From a bacterium (GTDB taxonomy: Bacteria; Electryoneota; RPQS01): a DNA stretch of 64,000 nucleotides. Under the pieces are notes generated by a model that saw only the letters and a program-made list of their open reading frames with translations, searched no databases and was not told where the DNA came from. Location: contig JADJCU010000001.1 of the NCBI GenBank assembly GCA_016703065.1, positions 310,001 through 374,000 of the forward strand, read 5' to 3'. A program made the translations under genes and the position numbers. Positions 1 through 7,965 of this stretch are shown here, in pieces. The first letter of the stretch is position 1. Each line of letters starts with the position of its first letter.

Positions 1-51
1 TTTGAAAATGGTGCCAATATCTGTCAGCACTTTGTCACCCTGTAAGAGCGG

Positions 52-432
52 TCACCCGACTCGCATCACCCCTGCCGTACGTTCCGTCCCCAACACGATT
101 TTGAACTTCCCCTTCTGCTCGGGATAGAATGCAATCACCGTCGTGTGCCCCGCTGGCAGCAATTCGTAGATCTCAAGCTCGTTGATCTCGAGAATCTCGT
201 CATCCGGCTCCGTGTCAAACCGGTGAATCAGCCATTGCACCGGCAGATTACACGTGATGTCGTACTCGACGGGCTCAAGGACTCCGTTCTTCAGTTTGGA
301 CTCAAACTGCTGCAGCTTGCGCTCCTCCCGAGGCACCCGGTGACCGGACCTGCCCCGAAAATAAAAATACCAAAAGACCGCCGCCACGAATGCCACCCCG
401 GCAACCATCTTCCAAAAGCTTATAATATCCAC
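52..432 (-). CDS. Membrane-anchored cupredoxin-like protein lacking copper ligands
   Basis: A 126-residue protein with one N-terminal membrane segment (about residues 8-25) and a short basic stretch. The rest (about 45-124) follows the cupredoxin_1 pattern: 'LPVQWLIHRFDTEP', an acidic strand, 'LLPAGHTTVIAFYPEQKGKFKIVLG'-type strand order in two pieces. In the usual family the end of the last strand carries a CGMGM-type copper motif; here that position reads LGTERTAG, so the Cys and Met ligands are absent. Start is GTG, chosen because GAGGG lies about six bases upstream and no ATG fits. Family assignment is by pattern recall; function is unknown, possibly a structural relic of an envelope copper protein. 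It is transcribed away from the HTH gene. Confidence 0.6.
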   Translation of the reverse strand: MDIISFWKMVAGVAFVAAVFWYFYFRGRSGHRVPREERKLQQFESKLKNGVLEPVEYDITCNLPVQWLIHRFDTEPDDEILEINELEIYELLPAGHTTVIAFYPEQKGKFKIVLGTERTAGVMRVG

Positions 433-652
433 TTAACCCTCAATGTTCTATTCTGCAACCTAATTTATAACATTTCCTTAACAACGCAAGTCATAATTTA
501 ATTCAACATCAAAACACTTCACGTCCAAGTACTGAGCGGGCCTATGAGAAACCGGGAACATTCGTGAAAGCTGGTTCGTATTATTCTTGAAGCCGGAGGA
601 ATTCAGGGGCCTCCGTTGCTCGGCAGCCAATCAACACAGAAAGGACTGGACC

Positions 653-919
653 ATGGTGATTCTCAGCGTACAAGAGGCTGCGAAGTTTCTCGGTAAAACC
701 CCGGCCGCTCTTCGTAACGGGTATAAGCGGTGGGGTGTTCCACACTTCCGGCTCGGCGGGCAGATTAAGTTCACCCAAGAAGCCCTCCAAGAGTGGGTGG
801 AAAAAGGGATGACCGTTGAGTCGGTCGACCCGGCCGCTGCGGCCAAGAATGGCCGGCGCGCCCGTCGGGCTCCGGTGGAAACTAAAGCGACTTCGCACTC
901 TGGAACCCGCATCGGGTAA
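653..919 (+). CDS. Small excisionase-like helix-turn-helix protein
   Basis: An 88-residue protein. Residues 3-52 read as a winged HTH of the MerR/excisionase type: 'SVQEAAKFLGKTPAALRN' forms the helix-turn-helix, followed by 'GVPHFRLGGQIKFTQEALQEW', the usual wing plus C-terminal helix. The tail from residue 60 is basic and Ala/Pro-rich and probably disordered. AAAGGA precedes the ATG by about seven bases, which fixes the start at 653; a longer frame exists upstream but lacks such a site. It is monocistronic, closed by a strong hairpin at 946. No integrase or phage gene is nearby, so a role as a general DNA-binding regulator is as likely as excision. Confidence 0.7.
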   Translation: MVILSVQEAAKFLGKTPAALRNGYKRWGVPHFRLGGQIKFTQEALQEWVEKGMTVESVDPAAAAKNGRRARRAPVETKATSHSGTRIG

Positions 920-945
920 ATCCGGAGCTAAGGACCTATGTACAG

Positions 946-975
946 ACGGGCGGTAGACATACCGCCCGTTTCTCG
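946..975 (+). terminator. Intrinsic terminator after the HTH gene
   Basis: Perfect 9-bp stem ACGGGCGGT (946-954) with ACCGCCCGT (961-969), six-base loop, then TTCTCGTT. The T-run is interrupted but the stem is strong. Confidence 0.7.
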
Positions 976-1038
976 TTGACCCGGAACCGATCTTGGGGCG
1001 CACCCCGACTCCGGCAGAAATCTCTATTTCCCTTGGAT

Positions 1039-1067
1039 TTGGAGATTCGACTTTTCTTTCGTATATT
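1039..1067 (+). promoter_or_regulatory. Sigma70-like promoter of first RRM gene
   Basis: TTGGAG (1039-1044), 17-base spacer, TATATT (1062-1067). The same boxes and the same 17-base spacer, with nearly identical spacer sequence, recur before the second RRM gene at 1704. Conservation between paralogous upstream regions supports function. Predicted transcription start is near 1074, giving a leader of about 210 bases. Confidence 0.65.
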
Positions 1068-1116
1068 GATTTCCAGTATCACGGACGGGGCCTGCCCCGC
1101 TACCGTGAGACAAAGT

Positions 1117-1217
1117 TCGCGATTTCGGTTTGTGTTCCTGTCCGTTGTTTCGCCGATATGTCCCTCGTCGATTCCGCAGCAGTTTTCACGGAAGTCGTTC
1201 GAGGGCGTTTTGCTCTC
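1117..1217 (+). promoter_or_regulatory. Conserved structured 5' leader of first RRM gene
   Basis: About 100 bases shared with 1782-1883 ahead of the second RRM gene. The core hairpin is CCCTCG (1162-1167) with CGAGGG (1200-1205) and, inside it, TTCCG (1172-1176) with CGGAA (1189-1193). In the second leader the outer stem is CCCTCA with TGAGGG, so the closing pair changes from G-C to A-T on both sides. Long leaders are known on cold-induced RRM genes of cyanobacteria and on csp genes; an autoregulatory or temperature-sensing element is an inference here. Confidence 0.6.
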
Positions 1218-1285
1218 AAAAATCTGATCTGTTGATTGCGCAAGTCGTTTATTCGCAGATTTTTAGGGACAATGGAGAAATGACG

Positions 1286-1564
1286 ATGGCAACACGTCTT
1301 TATGTCGGAAACCTCCCGTTCAGTGCAACGGAAGATGAAGTTCGTACCCTGTTCAGCGAATTCGGTACGGTTGAAACCGCAGAATTGGTCATGGATCGCG
1401 ATACCGGTCGTCCGCGTGGCTTCGGCTTCGTGCAGATGGACGCCGAAGGCGCCGCAGCTGCGATCAAGAAGCTCGATGGCCGTGACATGGGCGGTCGGGC
1501 CCTGAACGTCAACGAGGCCAAGGAGCGTACCGCCTCCCGCCCCCGTCGCGAAAACAACTGGTAA
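1286..1564 (+). CDS. RRM-domain RNA-binding protein (paralog 1)
   Basis: A 92-residue protein that is essentially one RNA recognition motif. RNP2 is LYVGNLPF (residues 4-11) and RNP1 is RGFGFVQM (about 45-52), both with the aromatic residues that stack on RNA bases. The tail is basic and ends in RRENNW. Such small single-RRM proteins act in bacteria as RNA chaperones, often cold-induced. Two ATGs lie close together; 1286 is preferred because GGAG is about eight bases upstream, whereas the ATG at 1280 is too close. The gene has its own promoter, conserved leader and terminator, and a paralog immediately downstream (about 80 percent identical by eye). Confidence 0.92.
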   Translation: MATRLYVGNLPFSATEDEVRTLFSEFGTVETAELVMDRDTGRPRGFGFVQMDAEGAAAAIKKLDGRDMGGRALNVNEAKERTASRPRRENNW

Positions 1565-1585
1565 CCAGCCTTCCGCTGGACCGGC
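1562..1585 (+). repeat. Family C palindrome abutting the RRM1 stop codon
   Basis: The TAA stop (1562-1564) runs straight into CCAGC-CTTCC-GCTGG and ACCGGC. This matches the family C element (CCAGCG-N3-CGCTGGACC) that follows stop codons elsewhere in the window, for example at 38723 and 62127. The second RRM gene has only the left half (TAACCAGCG at 2236). Confidence 0.5.
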
Positions 1586-1657
1586 TGTACTGACCCAGGC
1601 TCTTGCGGGCTGAGGCAGCGCGACAGCAAGGTTGGCAGCTTCAATGCAAGCCAAAAG

Positions 1658-1686
1658 GCCTGCCCCGGAAGGGGTGGGCTTTTTTG
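1658..1686 (+). terminator. Intrinsic terminator after RRM paralog 1
   Basis: GCCTGCCCC (1658-1666), GGAA tetraloop, GGGGTGGGC (1671-1679), followed by six T. Two G-U pairs are in the stem. Confidence 0.85.
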
Positions 1687-1703
1687 CGCGCGGTCGAACG
1701 GAT

Positions 1704-1732
1704 TTGGAGATTCTGACTTTTCTTTGTATATT
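1704..1732 (+). promoter_or_regulatory. Sigma70-like promoter of second RRM gene
   Basis: TTGGAG (1704-1709), 17-base spacer, TATATT (1727-1732); duplicates the promoter at 1039. It starts just after the terminator of paralog 1, so the two genes are independent units. Confidence 0.65.
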
Positions 1733-1781
1733 GCGGCCGTATGATGGACGGGCATCCGGCTCGCAACCATCCTCTGCAAGA

Positions 1782-1883
1782 TCGCGATTTCAGTTAGTGT
1801 CAGCCTGTACGTCGTTTCGCCGATTGTCCCTCAGCGATTCCGAAGCAGTGTCCACGGAAGTCGTTTGAGGGCATTTCGCTCTC
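1782..1883 (+). promoter_or_regulatory. Conserved structured 5' leader of second RRM gene
   Basis: Counterpart of the leader at 1117-1217. Hairpin: CCCTCA (1828-1833) with TGAGGG (1866-1871), internal loop, TTCCG (1838-1842) with CGGAA (1855-1859). The bases between leader hairpin and start codon diverge more than the hairpin itself, except for the final GGGACAATGGAGAAATG stretch, which is identical and carries the ribosome binding site. Confidence 0.6.
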
Positions 1884-1953
1884 GTAAGTTATCGTCCGCG
1901 AAAAGTCAAGAAACTTGTTCGCAGTAACCAAGAGGGACAATGGAGAAATGGCA

Positions 1954-2238
1954 ATGGCCACACGTCTGTATGTTGGTAACCTCCCGTTCAGCGCGACGGA
2001 AGACGAAATTCGCACCATGTTTGGCGAATTCGGCACGGTGGAAGCCGTGGAGTTGGTGATGGATCGTGAAACCGGTCGCCCGCGTGGTTTCGGTTTTGTC
2101 CAGATGGACGCCGAAGGCGCCGCCGCCGCGATCAAGAAGCTTGACGGTCAGAATCTGGGCGGTCGCCCCCTGAACGTCAATGAGGCTCGCGAGCGTACCG
2201 CTCGCCCGCCCCGCCAGCGCCGCGAAAGCAACTGGTAA
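1954..2238 (+). CDS. RRM-domain RNA-binding protein (paralog 2)
   Basis: A 94-residue single-RRM protein, tandem duplicate of the gene at 1286. RNP2 LYVGNLPF and RNP1 RGFGFVQM are unchanged; differences cluster in helix 1 (FGEFGTVEAVELV) and in the Arg/Pro-rich tail (RPPRQRRESNW). As with its paralog, the second of two close ATGs (1954) has the properly spaced GGAG. It has its own promoter, leader and terminator, so differential expression of the pair is possible. Likely an RNA chaperone; targets cannot be told from sequence. Confidence 0.92.
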   Translation: MATRLYVGNLPFSATEDEIRTMFGEFGTVEAVELVMDRETGRPRGFGFVQMDAEGAAAAIKKLDGQNLGGRPLNVNEARERTARPPRQRRESNW

Positions 2239-2298
2239 CCAGCGTTCCTCGCCGTTGTGGGTCGTCAGACCCGCAATCGTAGTCAGCCCGAACTAAAA

Positions 2299-2327
2299 AG
2301 CCTGCCCCGAAAGGGGCAGGCTTTTGT
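2299..2327 (+). terminator. Intrinsic terminator after RRM paralog 2
   Basis: Perfect 10-bp stem AGCCTGCCCC (2299-2308), GAAA tetraloop, AGGCAGG-type partner (2313-2322), then TTTTGTCTTT. Confidence 0.9.
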
Positions 2328-2375
2328 CTTTCGCATCTGTCGGCACCGCCGTAGCTTTGCAGATGTGATAAACGT

Positions 2376-3890
2376 CTACCGAAGCAAGATCGCTTTGGTT
2401 GAACGGATCGTCTCATTGGTTTGTAATTGTATCCAATATGTTCCTGACGCGAGTCCTGCCATGTCAATCGGCACCTTGTGCGTTCCGGCGGGCAAGAAGA
2501 TGTTCCGATTCATGCCGGCTGACCGTCCGAGCAAATCTTACATCGTGATTTGAGCAATGCCCGAAGTTTGTAAATCAAACTGGAGCGTCGCCTGCGCATT
2601 GAACGGATTGGGAAAGACGGACAGGTCGAGATTACCGGGCAACAATGGTTCGTACGGTGACACAGGACTCATGTCCGGACTCAAACGAATCAACCACATA
2701 TCGCCGGTGGTATATGGCTCGAATCGAGTGTGCCAACCGGCAACTCCGGCCGCTGCAAAACCGCCATCTCGGAGGCTGATCAAGGCTTCGCCATCACGGT
2801 ACAAATCTTGGAACCAGCTTCTGGCCCACACACTGTCTCCTGCGGAATCTACTTTGGCCATGTACAACGCTTGACCATTTGTCCCTGCCGGATCATCTCG
2901 TCCTGCTGCTATTACGCCCCCATCTTCCGTCGCCGCAAAGGCCTCAATCCCTAGTTGATTTATCCCCGCCAGATCCTTATCCCACATGTAATTCCCCATG
3001 GAATCCGTTCGTACAATCCACGCATCGTCATACGTTTGACTCAGGCTGGCACTATACCCCCCCAAGAAAAATCCCCCGTCCGGTGCCAATGCGATGGCCC
3101 GCCCTTCTTCAGGACCTCCGTAACCGAATGTGCGGCTCCACAAGCTGTCCCCGTCAGGGGACACCTTGATCATCCAGAAGTCTGAGAACTCCCTGCACCA
3201 TAAGAATCTGTAAAGCCGCAGGCAACGTAGCCGCCTGTCTGGTGCAAGAGTGACAGCCCACCCGTAGTCCCACGCCGTGCTCCCACCGAATGATCGTGTC
3301 CAGAGCGTGTCACCGTCGCTACTGAACTTCACCACCCAGAGGTCAGGCGAACCGCTCTACCTGCATCGGCCTGTTGCTACATAGTTTCCGTCCTCAACTG
3401 CAACCATGTCTTCAAACCATGTCCCGCCTCGTTCATCGCCAATCACGTTAGTCCAAACCGTGTCACCGTTCAAGCTGAGACGAAGCAACCAACCCAACGC
3501 TGGCTCCGGATTTGCCGGAGGGTATCGTCCAATCTGGCCTGCGGCCATGTATCCGTCCTCCAGAACGAAAATCTTGGTGATGTAATCCGAGTATGCCCAG
3601 CCCCAACTATGGCTCCATTCTTCATTGCCGAGCGAATCCACCTTAACCACATACGCATCAGCATTGCGCGTTTCAAATGTCTCGGCATTCCACGTTTCAC
3701 CTGCGATGATGAACCCGCCATCAGGTGTCTGCGCAACAGAATGTGCAAGATCGTGATACTGCCTGCCGTATCTTCGCGTCCACAGCGTATCCGGTGGCTG
3801 GGCGTGCGCAAGAATGTTCCCACCCAACAACAAAAGCGCGAACCCCACCCGCTTCAAAAGATTGAAAACAGATAGAATTCGCGTGCTCAT
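2376..3890 (-). pseudogene. T9SS-sorted propeller-like protein with two in-frame stops and a frame excursion
   Basis: Read from ATG 3890 (GGAGG about nine bases upstream) to TAG 2376, this is one 505-codon frame. It has a signal peptide (residues 1-31), about five repeats of the type 'DGGFIIAGET...DAYVVKVDSLGNEEW', and a T9SS C-terminal domain beginning SVFPNPFNAQ. TAG occurs at codon 178 (3357-3359) and TAA at codon 451 (2538-2540), yet homology continues in the same frame on both sides. After the TAA the frame gives DLLGRSAG, then PAGTHKVPIDMAGLASG and ends KAILLR, a normal sorting-domain end. Between about 3186 and 3236 a compensated frameshift pair replaces an expected GGYVACGFTDSYGAGSS. 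Either a decaying gene or sequence errors. Probable role: exported surface protein of unknown target. Confidence 0.8.
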
Positions 3891-3981
3891 GTTCGTGGCC
3901 TCCGGGCTAAGTTGCTCCGACAGTTTCCCAAGACCTGAAGCAAAGGTACAACTTCGCCCGGTCCTTAGCAAATCCCCCCCG

Positions 3982-4338
3982 TCACATCACCTCCTCGTCC
4001 TCCGCTCGCCACGCCGGGTCAACTATACACAAAAACTCTAAATCCCCGGGACCTAAACTGGTGATCCGCTGCGTTAAAGAGGGGGCAATATAAATGGTGT
4101 CCCCCGGCCCGACCTCGCTCAACTTGCCGTCCAGCTCCATCCGGCCCCGGCCAGCGAGAATGTAATACACCTCGCTGGTCCGAAGCCTGTGGAGTAAAGA
4201 GGTCAGCCCGGGAGCGAGTTTTGCATGGGCCAGAGAATATCCAACGGACAAGACCCCCTTGTCGGGATGCAAAATCTCCCGCAATTGGGTCCCATCTCCA
4301 GCCGTAAACTCTTCACAATCAAGTAGTCGGCGTTTCAT
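3982..4338 (-). CDS. Small cupin-domain protein
   Basis: A 118-residue single cupin. Motif 1 is around residues 47-66 (LLHRLRTSEVYYILAGRGRM) and motif 2 around 75-92 (VGPGDTIYIAP). The usual HxH of motif 1 is HRL, so one metal-binding His is missing, while the Glu (SEVYY) remains. Small cupins of this group are often annotated as cupin_2 or mannose-6-phosphate isomerase-like proteins, with sugar or small-acid binding roles; no specific substrate can be named. GAGAGGA precedes the ATG. It lies between the broken T9SS gene and the VOC gene on the same strand, with gaps of about 90 and 57 bases. Confidence 0.8.
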   Translation of the reverse strand: MKRRLLDCEEFTAGDGTQLREILHPDKGVLSVGYSLAHAKLAPGLTSLLHRLRTSEVYYILAGRGRMELDGKLSEVGPGDTIYIAPSLTQRITSLGPGDLEFLCIVDPAWRAEDEEVM

Positions 4339-4395
4339 TCCCGTCCTCTCTACGGAAGCGCTGAGCTCTTATTCAAGTGTGGCATATCCGCCCCA

Positions 4396-4749
4396 CTACT
4401 TCTGCGAGAAAATCCCTAATTTGTAGCCATCGGGCATCTCAAACATCCCGATAAATCCCATATTATCAGGTAGCGGGCGCTTTTCCTGAATCGTTTTCGC
4501 CCCCAGTGCAACGGCCTTGGCAAGTGTGGCATCAATGTCGCTTACTTCGATGTAGTTCTGTCCCCCGCAATCCACAACCTCTTCGACGTGCAGCAGACCC
4601 CCCGACACCCCGGCGGGGTTGCCATCAAGGTTGATCATCCAGTAGCCCTCCATCATGGGCCTGATCTCCCAGCCGAAGAGCTTGCGGTAAACCTCCGCCG
4701 ACTGTTCCATGTTACTCGTGACCAATTCGATGTGACAAAAACCGTGCAT
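4396..4749 (-). CDS. VOC (glyoxalase/bleomycin-resistance) family protein
   Basis: A 117-residue protein with the paired beta-alpha-beta-beta-beta modules of the vicinal oxygen chelate fold: 'CHIELVTSNMEQSAEVYRKL' opens module 1 and 'NYIEVSDIDATLAKAVALGA' opens module 2, ending 'MFEMPDGYKLGIFSQK'. His near residue 5 and Glu near 111 could be metal ligands as in related proteins. The start at 4749 is supported by GGAGGG seven bases upstream; the open frame extends another 53 codons without support. VOC proteins of this type are mostly of unknown substrate. Transcribed divergently from the redoxin gene. Confidence 0.85.
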   Translation of the reverse strand: MHGFCHIELVTSNMEQSAEVYRKLFGWEIRPMMEGYWMINLDGNPAGVSGGLLHVEEVVDCGGQNYIEVSDIDATLAKAVALGAKTIQEKRPLPDNMGFIGMFEMPDGYKLGIFSQK

Positions 4750-4906
4750 GGGTCCCTCCGGTGGGGTGTGGTTCGCGGGCCGAAAGATGAAAATTGAAAC
4801 TTCGCGGCGGCCCTCCTGAGAATAGAACTTTTGCCGAATATTCGCAATCTTTTGACTACCGATTTTATCTTCACCCTCGATTTCGAAACCAGTTAGGACA
4901 CATGGC

Positions 4907-5533
4907 ATGAAGTCCAGACGGAACTATCTGATCCTTACCGCAATGACACTCGGCGTCCTGACCAGCGCCTTCCTCTTTCCCAGGAATATCTCCGCTGCCG
5001 CGCTCCAGATCGGTGCTACCGCACCCGCCTTTGAATTGAAAAATGTCGACGAAAAGCTGGTCTCGCTTGCCGGTGCCGCCGGTGAAAAAGGCACGCTCGT
5101 CGTCTTCACCTGCAACCACTGTCCGTTTGCCATTGCCTACGAGGACCGCCTGATTGCCCTGGCCAAGGAGTTTCAAGCACAAGGCATCAATTTCATCGCC
5201 GTCAGCCCCAACGATCCTCTGCTTCAGCCCAAAGACGGCTTCGCTGAAATGCAGCAGCGCGCCAAAGAGAAAAGCCTGCCCTATCCGTATCTCATCAATG
5301 AAGACGGTTCCGTCGCCAAAGCCTACGGCGCGGCACGTACGCCTGAAGCATTCCTCCTCGATACCGAGCTGAAAGTCGTCTACACGGGCCGCATTGATGA
5401 CAACACGGAAGTCAAAGACGTCAAGGTCAACGACCTGCGCAACGCGCTGACCAAACTCGTCCAGGGCAAGCCCGGCGATATCGATCCGAAAACCACGGCA
5501 GCTTTCGGTTGCACCATCAAATTCCGCAAATAA
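4907..5533 (+). CDS. Exported thioredoxin-fold redoxin with CNHCP motif
   Basis: A 208-residue AhpC/TSA-Redoxin family protein. Residues 1-31 form a signal peptide or anchor. The redox motif is C69-N-H-C72-P ('VVFTCNHCPFA'), typical of a periplasmic redoxin group. The cis-Pro region is 'YGAARTPEAFLLD' (about 144-156), followed by 'YTGRIDD'. The second of two close ATGs (4907) has AGGA at the right distance. The next gene, encoding a CX3CH protein, begins within or right after its last codons. TlpA/ResA-type redoxins keep apocytochrome cysteines reduced; whether this family member does so for its neighbours is inference from position only. Confidence 0.85.
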   Translation: MKSRRNYLILTAMTLGVLTSAFLFPRNISAAALQIGATAPAFELKNVDEKLVSLAGAAGEKGTLVVFTCNHCPFAIAYEDRLIALAKEFQAQGINFIAVSPNDPLLQPKDGFAEMQQRAKEKSLPYPYLINEDGSVAKAYGAARTPEAFLLDTELKVVYTGRIDDNTEVKDVKVNDLRNALTKLVQGKPGDIDPKTTAAFGCTIKFRK

Positions 5534-6578
5534 CTCTGTTGCTCTACTCGCGGCGCTGCTCTGCTGCGCGCCGCTTTGTTGGCGCGCTGAACCCTATGTC
5601 ATCGGCTTCTCCGGCGCGCCCGGCACGCAATCGTGCGCGTCGTCCTGTCACGGCGAAGGCAGCGGCTCTGTCGAAATTCACGGCTTCCCCGAGTCCTACG
5701 TTCCCGATTCGCTCTATCTCATCCAGATCGCAAGTAGCGGACTCCTGATCAAGAACTTCAATGCGTCCTGCCGCTACGGCAATGGCACACAGGAGGCCGG
5801 AACCCTGAGCGGCACCGGCGTCACTGAAGCCTATTCCGTCGCCGGAGAGCTTAACGGAATTCACCTCGCGGAGGTCGATCAAGATACCGTCGAATTTCTC
5901 TGGCAGGCTCCCACACACGGCGCCGGCGAAGTTCGGCTCTATCTCGCGGCGCATCAGGGGCACGACACCGGACCGAACAATGATCTGATGCTGATCGCTC
6001 AAGAACAGATCGTTCCGCAGCGGCCCGACGTGCCGCATCACCCGTTTCCGGCTGATAGTGCCGTCGCTGTGAGTGTTAACGTAACGCTGTCATGGGATGA
6101 AGTCGCGCGCGCCGATTCGTTCCGCGTTTACTTCGGAGTAGATTCCCTCCCCGAACTTGTCGCCACGCAGCGCCTCGTGCAATATACTCCGCCGGAACTG
6201 GTTCCCGAATCGCGCTACTATTGGCGCGTCGAGGCATTTAACGATGTCGGCACATCGTCCGGGCCGCGCTGGACCTTCGTCACCGAAGCGTCTTCAAACT
6301 CTAACACCGCATTTCCATTAGCATTCAAATTTCATTCTTCTTATCCCAATCCATTTAATCACTCAACCTCCTTTTCCCTCGAACTCTACTCTCCTCAATA
6401 TCTCGTCATTAGTGTTGTGAATATGCTGGGCCACCGCGTAGCTACGCTGCATCAAGGACAACTAAGCAGCGGAACCTACAGGTTTGACTGGACACCGGAC
6501 GGCGCGACAGGTCTATACTTCCTGTCCGTCCGCGGCACCCCTACCGACCAACTCTTCAAACTTCTCTATCTGAAGTAG
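5532..6578 (+). CDS. T9SS-sorted CX3CH protein (copy 1), start codon not found
   Basis: The frame is open from about 5430 to TAA 6578. From about 5538 it gives a signal peptide-like run (VALLAALLCCAPLCWRA), then FSGAPGTQSCASSCHG, a domain shared with the genes at 7966 and 9112, one Ig/Fn3-like domain ('PFPADSAVAVSVNVTLSW...WRVEAFNDVG') and a T9SS domain (SSYPNPFNHS...LLYLK). No ATG, GTG or TTG lies in frame upstream before a stop. Either a base is missing near 5531, or expression depends on a frameshift from the redoxin gene, whose stop is at 5531-5533. The N-terminal domain resembles the choice-of-anchor V type (name from memory). CX3CH is an atypical haem-like motif. Confidence 0.75.
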   Translation, partial: NSVALLAALLCCAPLCWRAEPYVIGFSGAPGTQSCASSCHGEGSGSVEIHGFPESYVPDSLYLIQIASSGLLIKNFNASCRYGNGTQEAGTLSGTGVTEAYSVAGELNGIHLAEVDQDTVEFLWQAPTHGAGEVRLYLAAHQGHDTGPNNDLMLIAQEQIVPQRPDVPHHPFPADSAVAVSVNVTLSWDEVARADSFRVYFGVDSLPELVATQRLVQYTPPELVPESRYYWRVEAFNDVGTSSGPRWTFVTEASSNSNTAFPLAFKFHSSYPNPFNHSTSFSLELYSPQYLVISVVNMLGHRVATLHQGQLSSGTYRFDWTPDGATGLYFLSVRGTPTDQLFKLLYLK

Positions 6579-6680
6579 GCCGCCCAACGATGCGGCGCAA
6601 TGGGACGCGAAAGCGTCCGCGCATCAACACTGAATTTCTGAGGAAGCAATTTTACATAACTATCTGTAGGAGAGTAGATC

Positions 6681-7853
6681 ATGAAACAGCTTTGGTTGTT
6701 CGTCCTTTTGATTGTCTCGAGCGTAAGTTTCGCCACCATTCACCCCGTGAATGTCAATGCGCTGTCGTTCTCGCCCGCAAATCTCACGGTGCAGCAGGGC
6801 GATACTGTCCGTTGGATCAAGACCGGTGGTTTTCACAATGTCTCCGAAGTCTCGAATCCGTCCGTCTTCCGCAGCGGTGAACCCACCGGAAGCGCTTTCA
6901 CGTACGATTTCGCTTTCAATGCCCCGCTTTCAGGCACCTACAACTACGAGTGCGAAGTTCACGCCGGATCAGGCATGGTCGGGACCGTCACCGTCGAAGC
7001 CGGTGGTTCGCCGCCGGATGCGCCGACTTACCTCGGACCGATGAATGGCGCAACCGATCTTGCAACTTCCGGCAGCTTGCAGTGGAATACTGCGCTTGGC
7101 GCTGACCACTACATCGTCCGCCTCGGCACCTCAAATCCGCCTGCAATTGTGGATGCTGACTTCAACGGTACGTCGTACGACTACTCCGGCCTGAGCAACG
7201 GCACACAGTATTTCTGGCAGATCATCTCTGAAAATGATTTTGGCACGGCCGATGGCAATGTCTGGTCCTTCACCACAATCGATCCGCTGCCGGGGCAGGC
7301 GAACAGTCCATTCCCGGTTGACACCGCCACAAACGTCCCGATTACGACCTTCCTCGGTTGGGATCCTGCCGATTTCGCCGATAGCTATGAAGTCTTTATC
7401 GGAACGGCTGAGCCGCTCACATCCCTCGGCACAACGACGGAAACGACGATTACGCCGACGGCCGCACTGATCCACTCGACCAGTTATCTCTGGCGCGTGA
7501 ACTCCACCAACGGTGCGGGCACGACCACTGGTGCCACTTGGCACTTCACCACTGAAGCAGGTTCCGCAGTTGGTGATCGTCCCATCCCGACGGCCTTCGA
7601 ACTCGGCGCGGCCTACCCCAATCCGTTCAACAGCAACGTTCGGATCAGCCTGAGTATTCCAACCGAGAGCTTCGCACTTGCGCGAGTCTATGCCATCACG
7701 GGCCGCGAAGTGGCCACGCTCCTGACTGCGCTGATGTCCGCCGGAGCGCACGACCTCGAGTGGAATGCGGCCGGACAGTCCGCCGGTCTCTACTTCCTGA
7801 AGTGCGAGTGCGCCGGCCTTACGCAAACGCAGAAACTCATCTATCTGCCGTAG
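6681..7853 (+). CDS. T9SS-sorted plastocyanin-like cupredoxin with two Fn3-like domains
   Basis: A 390-residue protein: signal peptide (1-18), a plastocyanin/azurin-type domain (about 20-108), two Ig/Fn3-like domains (about 112-200 and 203-292) and a T9SS domain (AAYPNPFNSN to LIYLP). All four type-1 copper ligands are visible: H52 in GGFHNVS, C91 and H94 in YECEVH, M99 in GSGM. A surface or extracellular single-electron carrier is the natural inference. AGGAGAG precedes the ATG. It sits between CX3CH copies 1 and 2. Its cupredoxin domain closely matches the shorter protein at 26090, with ligands at the same residue numbers. Confidence 0.9.
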   Translation: MKQLWLFVLLIVSSVSFATIHPVNVNALSFSPANLTVQQGDTVRWIKTGGFHNVSEVSNPSVFRSGEPTGSAFTYDFAFNAPLSGTYNYECEVHAGSGMVGTVTVEAGGSPPDAPTYLGPMNGATDLATSGSLQWNTALGADHYIVRLGTSNPPAIVDADFNGTSYDYSGLSNGTQYFWQIISENDFGTADGNVWSFTTIDPLPGQANSPFPVDTATNVPITTFLGWDPADFADSYEVFIGTAEPLTSLGTTTETTITPTAALIHSTSYLWRVNSTNGAGTTTGATWHFTTEAGSAVGDRPIPTAFELGAAYPNPFNSNVRISLSIPTESFALARVYAITGREVATLLTALMSAGAHDLEWNAAGQSAGLYFLKCECAGLTQTQKLIYLP

Positions 7854-7905
7854 TTCCTGCGAGACATCTAATCCACAGTTCTTGCTGCGGTTGACCAGTT
7901 CATGC

Positions 7906-7946
7906 CCCCCCATTCTCCGCCGTGAGAATGGGGGGAGTGCTTTTTC
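7906..7946 (+). terminator. Intrinsic terminator after the cupredoxin gene
   Basis: Perfect 12-bp stem CCCCCCATTCTC (7906-7917) with GAGAATGGGGGG (7924-7935), six-base loop, then AGTGCTTTTTC. It separates 6681-7853 from 7966-9030. Confidence 0.75.
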
Positions 7947-7965
7947 AATTCTGAGGTATTGCTCC

